A stretch of DNA of 64,000 bases from Eurosta solidaginis. Its lineage: Eukaryota > Arthropoda > Insecta > Diptera > Tephritidae. This document shows, piece by piece, positions 11,252 to 21,387 of the stretch; within the stretch, counting starts at the first letter, position 1, and every line of letters begins with the position of its first letter. Under the pieces are notes generated by a model. It was not told where the DNA came from. It worked only from the letters and a program-made list of their open reading frames with translations, and made no database searches. The DNA lies in assembly GCF_040869045.1 (NCBI RefSeq), contig NC_090319.1, positions 14,774,314-14,838,313 of the forward strand, given 5' to 3'. A program made the translations under genes and the position numbers.

Positions 11252-11269
11252 GTCCCTGCTCGGGCGCCA
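11252..11269 (-). other. Primer-binding site, tRNA-Lys type
   Basis: Two bases inside the 5' LTR the minus strand reads TGGCGCCCGAGCAGGGAC. It differs at one position from the classical tRNA-Lys(UUU) primer site. It would anneal the tRNA that primes minus-strand DNA synthesis. Confidence 0.8.
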
Positions 11270-11271
11270 AT

Positions 11272-13007
11272 TGTAACGAAGCTTTTCCTTGCCCCGGTGC
11301 TTCTTTGATATTTGCTGGGGTATACTCGCCGTGCCCAGGGTTCGTTTACAATAAATTTGTATTAAAGGGGCACCTTGCAAATCGATTTAATATAAAAAAC
11401 TTCACTCTCTTTATTGGTTCTAAAGTCTATAATATAAAATAAAACTTGTTTGCATACTTCATTTTCAATTTCACTTGGATTATCTTGCGGTATCCTTGAT
11501 TGCGGTGGCGGGCCTTAGCGGTCCGGCCGTATTCCGTTAGCTGGGTCCCATTAGTATGTGGCGTCGGTGCCTTGACGCGCCTTATGATGGCGTCCCTCTC
11601 TACTGCGGTGCTCAGTCGCGCCTTACGTCGACGTCTACTTGTATTGCTGAGGCGATGCTCTGTCGCCGTGTTCCGTTAGACGGATCCCGTTAGTATGTGG
11701 CGTCGGTGCCTTGACGCGCCTTACGTCGGCGTTCACTTGTATTGCTCTGCTGCGCCTTGCGTCGGCGTCTATTTGTATTGCTGGTTGCTGGGTGATTCTC
11801 TGCCACGCCTTGCGTCGGCGTCTACTCGTATTTGCTGGGCGATACTCTGTCGCGCCCTACGTCGGCGTTTACTTGTATTGCTGAGGCGGTGCTCCGTCGC
11901 GCCCTACGTCGGCGCTTACTTGTATTACTCTGTCGGTGTACCTCTGCTGCGCTCTGCCGCCGCACTTGGCGCTGGCTTAGCCTGGCTGCGCTATGCGTCG
12001 ACGCGTTGACGTGACCTCTGTCGTCGTACCTCTGCTGCCGCGGTTCGCGCTGGCTTACCCTGGTTACGTTGTGCGTTGGCGGACCTCTGCTGCGCTTTGC
12101 TGCCGCGCTCTGTGCTGGTTTACGTGCGTTGCCGCTCTGTTGCGGTCTCTGCCGGCGTACTTCTACTGACAGAGGTGAGCGGGTGTCACCTGTCGCGGTT
12201 GCGCGTTACTGTGGCGGGGCCTTTGGTCTTTGGGGGGTGATGCGTAGAGAAGGTCAACCGCAATCACCATTCCACGACTCGCTCCTATGAAGTGGATTGC
12301 TATTGCATAGAGAAGGTCAACTGCAATAGGGATATACTTCACTAGTAGCTCTGGTCACGACCACAGCTCCGTGCTGACTGACTCTGGTTACGTTGTGCGT
12401 CGGCGGACCTCTGCTGCGCTTTGCTGCCGCGCTCTGCGCTGGTTTAGGTGCGTTGCGGCTCTGTTGCGGCCTCTGCCGGCGTACTTCTACTGATGGAGGT
12501 GAGCGGGTGCCACCTGTCGCGCTTGCGCGTTACTGTGGCGGGGCCTTTGGTCTTTGGGGGTGATGCGTAGAGAAGGTCAACCGCAATCACCATTCCACGA
12601 CTCGCTCCTATGAAGTGGATTCCTATTGCATAGAGAACGTCAACTGCAATAGGGATATACTTCGCTAGTAGCTCTGGTCACGACCACAGCTCCGTGCTGA
12701 CTGACTGCTGTGCTGCTGTGTCGCTCCTTTTATGGCTGTTGTGTTTGGTGTTGCTAACTCAAATGGTTGCGTTGCCATGGTCACCGTGTTGCTGTTGAAT
12801 GTTGCGAGCGCTCGTTGTGTTGCTGAGATTTGTTGGTTGGCCGTGTTGCTGTTAAATGTTGCGACCGCTCGTTGTGTTGCTGAGACTTGTTGGTTGATCG
12901 TGTTGCTAGAGCCTTTTGTGGCCACTTGTTGTGTTAATGTCGTGTCAAATATGTTGTGGGGTAGTTTTGTGTGGGCCAAATTAATGAGGATTTATTTGGT
13001 CCTCACA
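11272..13007 (-). repeat. 5' LTR of the gypsy element, enlarged by internal duplications
   Basis: 1,736 bp, 392 bp longer than the 3' LTR. Most of the excess is a 324-bp tandem duplication (about 12061-12384 repeated from 12385 to ~12708), plus a ~57-bp duplication near 12788-12900 (GTTGCTGTTGAATGTTGCGA and its near copy). Outside these the two LTRs match closely, including TATA-like CATAAAAGG (minus, 12734-12726) and AATAAA (minus, 11415-11410). Confidence 0.9.
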
Positions 13008-13249
13008 GTGGATGTACCAAATTTGATTCAAATCGGTTAAGCCGTTTCCGAGGTGGTAGTGGATATATAGATAAATATAACAAGTAAGGAAGGCTAAGTT
13101 CGGGTGTAACCGAACATTACATACTCAGTTGAGAGCTATGGAGACAAGATAAGGAAAATCACCATGTAGGAAAATGAACCTAGGGTAACCCTGGAATGTG
13201 GTTGTATGACATGTGTATAAATGGAAGGTATTAAAGAGTATTTTAAGAG

Positions 13250-15500
13250 AGAGTAGGCCATAGTTCTATGGATGGACGCCATTTAGGGATATCGCCATAA
13301 AGGTGGACCAGGGCTGATTCTAGAATGTGTTTGTACGATATGGGTATCAAATGAAAGGTGATAATGAGTACTTTAAAAGGGAATGGGCTTTAGTTCTATA
13401 GGTGAACGCCTTTTCGAGAAATCGCCATAAAGGTGGACCAGGGGTGACTCTAGAATGTGTTTGTATGATATGGGTATCAAATGAAAGATGGTAATGAGTA
13501 TTTTAAAAGGGAGTAATCCTTAGTTCTATAGGTGGACGCCTTTTCGAGATATCGCCATAAAGGTGGACCAATGGTGACTCTAGAATGTTTGTACGATATG
13601 GGTATCAAACGAAAGGTGCTACTGAGCATTTTAAGAGGAAGTGGGCATGAGGTCTATAGGTGGACGCCTTTTCGAGGTATCGTCATTAGGGTGGGCCAGG
13701 GGTGACTCTAGTTGTACGATATGGGAATCAAATGAAAGGTGTTACTGAGCATTTTAAGAGGGAGTGGGCATTAGTCTATAGGTGCACGCCTTTTCGAAAT
13801 GTCGCCATTAGGGTGGGCCAGGGGTGACTCTAGAATGTGTTTGTATGATATGGGTATCAAATGAAAGATGGTAATGAGTATTTTAAAAGGGAGTAATCCT
13901 TAGTTCTATAGGTGGACGCCTTCTCGAGATATCGCCATAAAGGTGGACCAATGGTGACTCTAGAATGTTTGTACGATATGGGTATCAAACGAAAGGTGCT
14001 ACTGAGCATTTTAAGAGGAAGTGGGCATGAGGTCTATAGGTGGACGCCTTTTCGAGGTATCGTCATTAGGGTGGGCCAGGGGTGACTCTAGAATGTGTTT
14101 GTACGATATGGGTATCAAACGAAAGGTGTTACTGATCATTTTAAGATGGAGTGGGCATTAGGTCTATAGGTGGACGCCTTTTCGAGATATCGCCATTAGG
14201 GTGAGCCAGGGGTGACTCTAGAATGTTTGTACGATATGGGTATCAAACGAAAGGTGTTACTGAGCATTTTAAGAGGGAGTGGGCATTAGGTCTATAGGTG
14301 GACGCCTTTTCGAGATATCGCCATTAGGGTGGGAAAGGGGTGACTCTAGAATGTTTTTGTACGATATGGGTATCAAATGAAAGGTGGTGATGAGTATTTT
14401 AAAAGGGAGTAATCCTTAGTTCTATAGGTGGACGCCTTTTCGAGATATCGCCATAAACGTGGACCAAGGGTGACTCTAGAATGTTTGTAGGATATGGATA
14501 TCAAACGAAAGGTGTTACTAAGCATTTTAAGAGGGAGTGGGCATTAGGTCTATAGGTGGACGCCTTTTCGAGATATCGCCATTAGGGTGGGCCAGGGGTG
14601 ACTCTATAATGTTTGTACGATATGGGTATCAAACGAAAGGTGTTACTGAGCATTTTAAGAGGGAGTGGGCATTAGGTCTATAGGTGGACGCCTTTTCGAG
14701 ATATCGCCATTAGGGTGGGCCAGGGTGACTCTAGAATGTGTTTGTACGATATGGGTATCAAATGAAAGGTGGTAATGAGTATTTTAAAAGGGAGTAATCC
14801 TTAGTTCTATAGGTGGACGCCTTTTCGAGATATCGCTATAAAGGTGGACCAAGGGTGACTCTACAATGTTTGTACGATATGGGTATCAAACGAAAGGTGT
14901 TACTGAGCATTTTAAGAGGGAGTGGGCATTAGGTCTATATGTGGACGCCTTTTCGAGATATCGCCATTAGGGTGGGCCAGGGGTGACTCTAGAATGTTTG
15001 TACGATATGGGTATCAAACGAAAGGTGTTACTGAGCAATTTAAGAGGGAGTGGGCATTAGGTCTATAGGTGGACGCCTTTTCGAGATATCGCCATTAGGG
15101 TGGGCCAGGGGTGACTCTAGAATGTTTGTACGATATGGGTATCAAACGAAAGGTGTTACTGAGCATTTTAAGAGGGAGTGGACATTAGGTATATAGGTGG
15201 TCGCCTTTTCGAGGTATCGCCATTAGGGTGGGCCAGGGGTGACTCTAGAATGTTTGTACGATATGGGTATCAAACGAAAGGTGTTACTGAGCATTTTAAG
15301 AGGGAGTGGGCATTAGGTCTATAGGTGGACGCCTTTTCGAGATATCGCCATTAGGGTGGGCCAGGGTGATTCTAGAATGTGTTTGTACGATATGGATATC
15401 AAATTAAAAGTATTAATGAGGGTTTTAAAAGCGAGTGGCCCTTAGATGTATATGTGAAGGCGTTCTCGCGATATCGACCAAAATGTGGACCAGGTGATCC
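13250..15500 (+). repeat. Central tandem repeats of H1, 128-bp monomer
   Basis: Head-to-tail copies of a 128-bp monomer; TGACTCT recurs at 14984, 15112 and 15240. Key phrases are TTGTACGATATGGGTATCAAA, with TATCAAA ending the phrase, and GGTGGACGCCTTTTCGAGAT. Two monomer flavours alternate (GAGTATTTTAAAAGGGAGTAA and GAGCATTTTAAGAGGGAGTG). A three-monomer block at about 13441-13700 reappears at about 13827-14090. Confidence 0.9.
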
Positions 15501-16662
15501 AGAAAATCATCTGTCGGGTACTGCTAATTTATTTATATATGCAATACCACTAACAGTATTCCTGCCAAGATTCCAAGGGCTGTTGATTTCGCCTTGTAGA
15601 ACTTTTTCATTTTCTTCTACTTAATATGGTAGGTGTCACACCCATTTTACAAAGTTTTTTCCAAAGTTATATTTTGCGTCAATAAACCAATCCAGTTACC
15701 ATGTTTCATCCCTTTTTTCGTAGTTGGTATAGAATTATGGCATTTTTTTCATTTTTCGTAATTTTCGATATCGATAAAGTGGGCGTGGTTATGGTCGGAT
15801 TTCGGCCATTTTTTATACCAAGATAAAGTGAGTTCAGATAAGTACGTGGGCTAAGTTTAGTAAAGATATATCGGTTTTTGCTCAAGTTATTGTGTTAACG
15901 GCCGATCGGAAGGACAGACGGTGGACTGTGTATAAAAACTGGGCGTGGCTTTCACCGATTTCGCCCATTTTCACAGAGAACAGTTACCGTCACAGAATCT
16001 ATGCTCCTACCATATTTGAGAAGGATTGGTAAATTTTTGTTCGACTTATGGCATTAAAAGTATTCTAGACAAACTAAATGAAAATGGGCGGAGCCACGCC
16101 CATTTTGAAAATTTCTTTTATTTTTGGATTTTGTTGCATCATATCATTACTGGAGTTGAATTTTGACTTAATTTACTTATATACAGTAAAGATATTCACT
16201 TTTTTGTTAAAATTTGAATTTAAAAAAAAATTTTTTAAAAAAGGGGGCGTGTTCTTCATCCAATTTTGCTAATTTTTATTTAGCACATATATAGTAATAG
16301 TAGTAACGTTCCTGCCAAATTTCATCATGATATCTTCAACGACTGCCAAATTACAGCTTGCAAAACTTTTAAAATACCTTCTTGTAAAAGTGGGCGGTGC
16401 CACGCCCATTGTTCAAAATCTTACTAGTTTTCTATTCTGCGTCATAACTTCAACCCATCTACCTAGTTTCATCGCTTTAACCGCCTTTGGCAATGAATTA
16501 TCGCATTTTTTCGGTTTTTCGAAATTTTCGATATCGAAAAAGTGGGCGTGGTTATAGTCCGATATCGTTCATTTTAAATAGCGATCTGAGATGAGTGCTC
16601 AGGAACCTACATACCAAATTTCATCAAGATACCTCAAAATTTACTCAAGTTATCGTGTTAAC

Positions 16663-16698
16663 GGACGGACGGACGGACGGACGGACGGACGGACGGAC
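16663..16698 (+). repeat. (GGAC)n microsatellite of H1
   Basis: Nine perfect GGAC units before CATGGCTCAATC. A (GTCY)n-type microsatellite close to the 3' end is a standard part of DINE-1/mini-me/Helentron elements in flies. H2 (30290-30323) and H3 (48960-48985) carry the complement. Confidence 0.9.
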
Positions 16699-16808
16699 AT
16701 GGCTCAATCAAATTTTTTTTCGATCCTGATTATTTTGATATATGGAAGTCTATATCTATCTCGATTCCTTTATATATGTACAACCAACCGTTATCCAATC
16801 AAACTTAA

Positions 16809-16840
16809 TATACTCTGTGAGCTCTGCTCAACTGAGTATA
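16809..16840 (+). other. 3'-terminal fold of H1
   Basis: TATACTCTGTGAGCTCTGC followed by TCAACTGAGTATA can pair as an imperfect stem. Its right arm is complementary to the ACTCAGTTGAG near the 5' end of the element. It corresponds to the 3' stem-loop of rolling-circle elements. Confidence 0.65.
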
Positions 16841-17522
16841 AAAAAGAAGGTGAGGTGGCAACCCTAAGTGGAAACCCTTCTAAAAAATCACAATAGAAAT
16901 GCGGAGTAAAATACTTTTCGTTTGATACCCATATTGACATACTTCATGTAATATCAAAAAATGGCTACGGGTCCATCCGAAACCGGGGGCACGATCCATA
17001 GTAATTCTGCGCGGAACACCATTAATTTACTGTCAAATATTTCCTTTCATGACATTGAAGTTAGACAATCACTTCTTGAACAGAAATAACTGCTGTTTTA
17101 GTTTTGGCCAGCTAGATTGTTCAAATTCCCCACCGTGCGTCCGTCCATCTGCCCGTAAACACGATAACTTGAGTAAATTTTGAGGCATCTTAATGGAATT
17201 TGGTACGTAAGTTCCTGGGCACTCATTTCAGATCGCTATTTGAAATGAACGAAATCGGAACATAACCACGTCCACTTTTTTAATATCGAAAATTTTGAAA
17301 AACCGAAAAAGTGCGATAATTCATTACCAAAGATGGATAAACTTATGAAACTTGGTAGGTGGGTTGGCCTTATAACGCATATTAGAAAATTAGTAAAATT
17401 TTGGACAATGGGCATGGCACGGCCCACTTTTAAAGGAAGGTAATTTAAAAGGTTTACCAGCTTTAATTTGGCAGCTGAGTATGTTATGTTCGGTTACACC
17501 CGAACTTAGCCTTCCTTACTTG

Positions 17523-17794
17523 CTCAGTAGCGGCTTGTGCGACCTTTACTGAACTCTGGATAGACTGAGCTTTACCTCATCCTTAGACAAAACCCACCTC
17601 ATAAAGTTGTTTTTCCCTTTGTGGGACCCTATATTCTCTTGCAAACACATCAAAAAGTTAAAGTCTCATTAACCCTTTGAACAAGTCATTGATTATGTCA
17701 TCCCACTTAAGTTCGAGCAGTGTTGTTACTCAAAAGTTATTTCACTGCTCTGGTTATGTGACGGTATACGATAGAACATATTAGAAGTTTGAAA
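17523..17794. other. Unit A spacer between HelA and HelB
   Basis: No gene or recognisable element; a stretch conserved in units B (29206-29475) and C (54360-54634), with short phrases such as CCCACTTAAGTTCGAGCAGT. It may be the host sequence into which the rolling-circle elements inserted. Confidence 0.5.
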
Positions 17795-18060
17795 ACACAC
17801 GAAACTAATTAAGTGTACTTTTTGTTCTTTTCATAAAAATATTTACAAAGCTAATATAATAAGAAATTTCTATAGAAATGTCATTTTAAAAGCGTGTATA
17901 ATATAATATATATAATTTGTATTTTTCATCATTAAGGGCATTGAAATTTTAATTAGGCACTTATAGCCAAAAATTTACTCAAGGTTAAATGGGTTGAGTC
18001 AATATTCAATTACTTGAGGTTTGTTCTCCAATGAGACAGAGCTTTGACACACGCAAATTT
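17795..18060 (+). repeat. ~250-bp sequence, copy left of HelB in unit A
   Basis: Runs from ACACGAAACTAATTAAGTG to AGAGCTTTGACACACGCAAA. A diverged direct copy lies on the other side of HelB (20345-20593). Units B (29490-29732 and 34430-34672) and C (54635-54878 and 56826-57065) have the same pair. See the entry for the empty site at 57050. Confidence 0.75.
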
Positions 18061-18254
18061 AACAAGTAAGAGCGGGACTGTCTTCGGCTGTGCCGAAGAC
18101 TTCATACCTTTCATGAATGGAGCTGAACAATAATTTTATTCGCAATAACCAAATAATCGGCTGTATAAAGTAAGAAATATATAGTGAACAGATGTACATA
18201 CCTAAGCGCTTTTTAAGATAAATATAAAATTAAAAAAAAAAAAAAATAAAAGAA

Positions 18255-18618
18255 TTTTAAGCACTTCCTTTATATAACTGCACACAAATCAGCGAAATAT
18301 GTCTCCTTATATAAAGAAATATTCTTGCTAAACTTTGATTTTTAAATTTTGACATAGAAATTGCAAATATGTTTATAAGAAGTAAAAATATAAAAGTGGA
18401 GCGCACATTACTTGGATTGGAATGTTGGTAGGAAGGGAAATATTATTAGTCAATCAATTGCCCTCCACTTTTATATTTTTATTTCTCATAACTATTTGTG
18501 CAATCTCTATGTCAAAATTTAAAAATTAAAGTTTAGCAAGAATATTTCTTTATATAAGGAGACATTTTTTTCTGATTCTTGCCCATTTATGCAATTATAA
18601 AATGAGGTGCTTAAAAAT
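18255..18618. repeat. Long inverted repeat inside HelB (unit A)
   Basis: The left arm (18255-18404: TTTTAAGCAC ... AAAAGTGGAGCGCA) is the imperfect reverse complement of the right arm (18460-18618: GCCCTCCACTTTTATATTTT ... GTGCTTAAAA). The arms are about 150 nt with a ~55-nt spacer; pairing extends into flanking A/T runs. Either a foldback/MITE insertion or part of HelB. Confidence 0.75.
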
Positions 18619-18654
18619 ATTTTATTTTATTTTTATTTTCTCCTTTTCTTACAT

Positions 18655-19060
18655 TTTCTCGGCGTCTTATCCTATCTGTGAAGCTTTACAGTTGTAGCTC
18701 AATGAGAACTTACATAAAAATTAAATCCCAAGATTCCCTCCGTCTCGTACGATTTTTCTAAATATCTCATCCCGTGCGCCCCAAGCGAATCTTTTTGTTT
18801 CGTGTCATCGGCTGTCATCGACCTCTGAATTAAGTTTGAAATTTCAAGTCTCTAGCTCATCGCGAAGTTACTTAAAAGCTGGTTTGAGAATTTTCAAATT
18901 CTTATCTAATTATTTCGAACCGTGCGCCACCTAACGGATTTTTTTCCTTTTTGTTGCGTTGTCACGGTGTTCTAACCTATGTGTAAAGTTTCACGTTTGT
19001 AGCTCAATGAGAAATTACTTAAAAATCGATTGCAAGATTTGTTCGAAAAGCGGACAAACA
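18655..19060 (+). repeat. Central tandem repeats of HelB, ~150-bp units
   Basis: Three diverged units share AAGTTTCA, TAGCTCAATGAGAAnTTACTTA, and CCGTGCGCC...ACGGATTTTTTT phrases. Their sequence is unrelated to the 128-bp monomers of H1-H4. The same block is seen at 32745-33160 and 55480-55890. Confidence 0.65.
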
Positions 19061-19715
19061 TTCAACCGGCCTAATATAAAGTAAGTAAAATAGGTTGGTA
19101 CTTCGTGTGAGGATGTAAGGTTTCACGTTTTTTGTGGTCTGCATGTAAAAACTATGACCACGAATTACTTATTTCAATAATATATGATGTAAGCGTAAGC
19201 ATTTGATGAAATTTGAAGGTTCTAAATGTTAAAATGGGGCAGAAATTGCGAAAAGTTTCTTATTTGAACAATCGGTTGTATGAGATATATACTATATATA
19301 TCACCGATCTCTATGACTTCTTCAGACAACAATATATGCTATATACGTAAGCATTTGGTGAAATTTGAAGGTTCAATCTGATAAATTGAGGAAAATATGA
19401 CAGAAATCGTCTTTTTATGCAAAATCGGTTATATATCCCCCCAGATATGCTATAGATGTCCGATCCGGCCGGTTCCGATGAATGCCTAATAGGACACCTA
19501 AATATACCCGCTCACCAAATTTTATCAAGACATCTCAAAAATTGAGGGAATAGTTTGCATACAAACAGACAGACGGATAGACGGACATGGCTAAATCAAA
19601 TCAGCTCTTCATCCTGATAATTTCGGTATACTTAATGGTGGGTCTATCTATTCTCCGTTATGGACTTACAATTTTGAGATTCGTGACGCAGTTAATATAC
19701 CATTTCATTTTCATG

Positions 19716-20316
19716 TAGAGCTTACGATTTCTCGAACCTGTTCGAGAAGAAATTGCTCGCGAGTCTCGCGTTCTAGCGGGATTCTCCAATCTTGAATTAC
19801 TCGTAAGGCTCGCGAGCTTCTCGACATTCAATTTAATCGATTCATCTGCTGTTTTATATAGAGCTTATGATTACTTCTGGAGCACAAGTGAAAATTTCCA
19901 CAAAACCACAACTAAAAACAGCGAAATGTATAGAATATTGCCAATGCAGCGACTGAATTGAAAATCGAGAATATTGCGAGTATTACGAGTATTGCGAGTA
20001 TTTCGAGATTCGAGAATCTCGCGAGAAGCTTTGTTCTCGATGTCTCGTTAAAAAAAATAAAATATTGTGAACAAAATTATATGTATAATAAATATGTTTT
20101 GAGTTAAATGTCATTGGAAAGCAATATAATCAACAAAAAATTCACAAGTAAAAAAACTAAGTGTATGAATATTGCCCATACAGCCATTAAGTTTATGTCG
20201 AGAAGCTCGCAAGATTTACGAGTACTTCGAGACACGAGAATCTCGCGAGAAGACGAGTTCTCGATTTATCGGTTCCCGAAAATCTCGCTTGTGTTCGAAA
20301 AAAAGTGTAAGCTCTA
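19716..20316. mobile_element. Non-autonomous hAT-like element in HelB (unit A)
   Basis: 601 bp with terminal inverted repeats TAGAGCTTAC / GTAAGCTCTA and an exact 8-bp target duplication TTTTCATG (19708-19715 and 20317-20324). An 8-bp duplication and a terminus fitting YARNG are hAT features. The interior has many TCTCGCGAG-type palindromes and no transposase. It splits the 3' terminal fold of HelB. Confidence 0.75.
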
Positions 20317-20344
20317 TTTTCATGAAAGGTATAAAAATCTGGAC

Positions 20345-20593
20345 GGGTTGCTGAAACTGGCGAAACTAATTAAATGCACGCTTTGTTTTTTTCATAAAAA
20401 TACAAAGGAAATATAATAAGAACTTTCTATAGAAATGTCATTTTAAAAACGTGTATAAATATTTTGTATTTTGCATCATTAAGGGCACTGAAATTTTAAT
20501 TAGGCAATTCTAACCAAACATTTACTCAAGGTTAAGTGGGTTCAGTCATGATTCAATTATCAGATGTTTGTTCTCCAATGATGACAGAGCAAC
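20345..20593 (+). repeat. ~250-bp sequence, copy right of HelB in unit A
   Basis: Starts GGCGAAACTAATTAAATGCA and ends GATGACAGAGCAA, where it is cut by the 128-bp tandem array. It is the direct-repeat partner of 17795-18060. Confidence 0.75.
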
Positions 20594-21387
20594 CCTGGTC
20601 TACCTTTATGGCGATATCTTGAAAAGGCGTCCACCTATAGAACTAAGGACAACGCCCTTTTAAAATACTCATTAACACTTTTCATTTGATACCCATATCG
20701 TACAAACAAATTCTAGAGCCACCCCTGGTCCACCTTTATGGCGATATCTGGAAAAGGGGTCCACCTATAGAACTAAGGCCCACGCCCTTTTAAAATACTC
20801 ATTAACACTTTTCATTTGATACCCATATCGTACAAACAAATTCTAGAGCCACCCCTGGTCCACCTTTATGGCGATATCTGGAAAAGGGGTCCACCTATAG
20901 AACTAAGGCCCACGCCCTTTTAAAATACTCATTAACACTCTTCATTTGATACCCATATCGTACAAACAAATTCTAGAGTCACCCCTGGTCCACCTTTATG
21001 GCGATATCTGGAAAAGGGGTCCACCTATAGAACTAAGGCCCACGCCCTTTTAAAATACTCATTAACACTCTTCATTTGATACCCATATCGTACAAACAAA
21101 TTCTAGAGTCACGCTGGTCCACCTTTATGGCGATATCTCGAAAAGGCGTCCAGCTATAGAACTAAGGCCAACGCCCTTTTAAAATACTCATTAACACTTT
21201 TCATTTCATACCCATATCGTACAAACAAATTCTAGAGTCACCCCTGGTCCACCTTCATGGCGATATCTCGAAAAGGCGTCCACCTATCGAACTAAAGCCC
21301 ACGCCCTTTTAAAATACTCATTAACACTTTTCATTTGATACCCATATCGTACAAACAAATTCTAGAGTCACCCCTGGTCCACCTTTA
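20594..21387 (-). repeat. 128-bp tandem array (Helentron central repeats), left of L1a
   Basis: About six monomers of the H1-type repeat in minus orientation (CTTTATGGCGATATCTnGAA, GGCGTCCACCTATAGAACTA). The array continues beyond the LINE at 26975. It belongs to a Helentron (minus) whose 3' core is missing at this junction with unit A. Confidence 0.85.

Larger units (their letters stand above)
4907..13007 (-). mobile_element. Ty3/gypsy LTR retrotransposon, complete but broken
   Basis: An 8,101-bp insertion on the minus strand: 5' LTR at 11272-13007, tRNA-Lys-type primer site, gag, protease-RT-RNase H-integrase, a small 3' reading frame, polypurine tract, and 3' LTR at 4907-6250. The 4-bp target duplication GTGG is present on both sides (4903-4906 and 13008-13011). 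Unit B (about 28450) shows the uninterrupted target with one GTGG. The order protease-RT-RNase H-integrase is that of Ty3/gypsy. Long LTRs and a Lys-type primer site recall the Osvaldo/Ulysses group, which is an inference. No env-like frame is visible. Stops in pol and a gag frameshift show the copy is inactive. Confidence 0.92.
13079..16840 (+). mobile_element. Helentron-like element H1 (DINE type with central tandem repeats)
   Basis: Plus-strand element with AACAAGTAAGGAAGGCTAAG at the left end, the hairpin GTTCGGGTGTAACCGAAC (13098-13115), and ACTCAGTTGAGAGCT. Then come about 17 tandem monomers of 128 bp, a ~1.3-kb conserved block, a (GGAC)n tract (16663-16698), and a terminal fold ending CTCAACTGAGTATA (16840). 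The end stretch is the inverted complement of the start (subterminal inverted repeats). Units B and C show the empty site GATAAATATAAAAAAGAAGG, with no target duplication. This layout is that known for DINE-1/Helentron elements with central tandem repeats. No Rep/helicase coding is present, so it is non-autonomous. Confidence 0.82.
4158..17522 (-). mobile_element. HelA, DINE-1/Helentron-like element, copy in unit A (split)
   Basis: A non-autonomous rolling-circle-type element on the minus strand, split by the gypsy element and H1; its own length is about 1.5 kb. The 5' end lies at 17522 and reads AAGTAAGGAAGGCTAAGTTC followed by the hairpin GTTCGGGTGTAACCGAAC, the same start as H1-H4. The 3' end near 4158 has the paired stretch around AGCTGAGCAGAGCTTACAGA (plus strand) that matches the terminal fold of H1-H4. 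Microsatellite-like CGTCCG tracts (4305-4320, 17140-17150) mark the typical (GTCC)n zone. No coding capacity is visible; mobilisation would need an autonomous Helentron's Rep/helicase protein. Confidence 0.65.
18061..20333 (+). mobile_element. HelB, second rolling-circle element family, copy in unit A
   Basis: It begins AACAAGTAAGAGCGGGACTG and has a perfect hairpin GTCTTCGGCTGTGCCGAAGA-C, then TTCATACCTTTCATGAA. Its 3' terminus after a CAGACAGACGG tract reads AATATACCATTTCATTTT...CATGAAAGGTATAAA, the inverted complement of the 5' subterminal motif. The start resembles H1-H4 (AACAAGTAAG plus hairpin) but the remainder is different, so it is a separate DINE-like family. It contains three diverged ~150-bp tandem units (18655-19060; AGCTCAATGAGAA and CCGTGCGCCACCTAACGGAT recur), a long inverted repeat (18255-18618) and a hAT-like insertion (19716-20316). 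It has no coding capacity. Confidence 0.7.
3937..20593. repeat. Composite repeat unit A (interrupted by a gypsy element and Helentron H1)
   Basis: First of three copies of a composite unit whose uninterrupted length is about 4.8 kb. Its pieces are 3937-4906, 13008-13078 and 16841-20593. They match, in order, unit B (27408-30147 plus 32591-34672) and unit C (52605-57065). The gap 4907-13007 is a gypsy-type element and 13079-16840 is Helentron H1, neither present at the same place in B or C. Content in order: a short AT-rich lead, Helentron HelA (minus), ~250 bp of spacer, a ~250-bp repeated sequence, HelB with an inverted repeat and a hAT-like insertion, then the ~250-bp sequence again. It is followed by a 128-bp tandem array. 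Confidence 0.85.

Noticed and set aside
12964..15500. CRISPR-like array
   Set aside because: Repeats are 128 bp, directly adjacent and without unique spacers, within a eukaryotic transposon.
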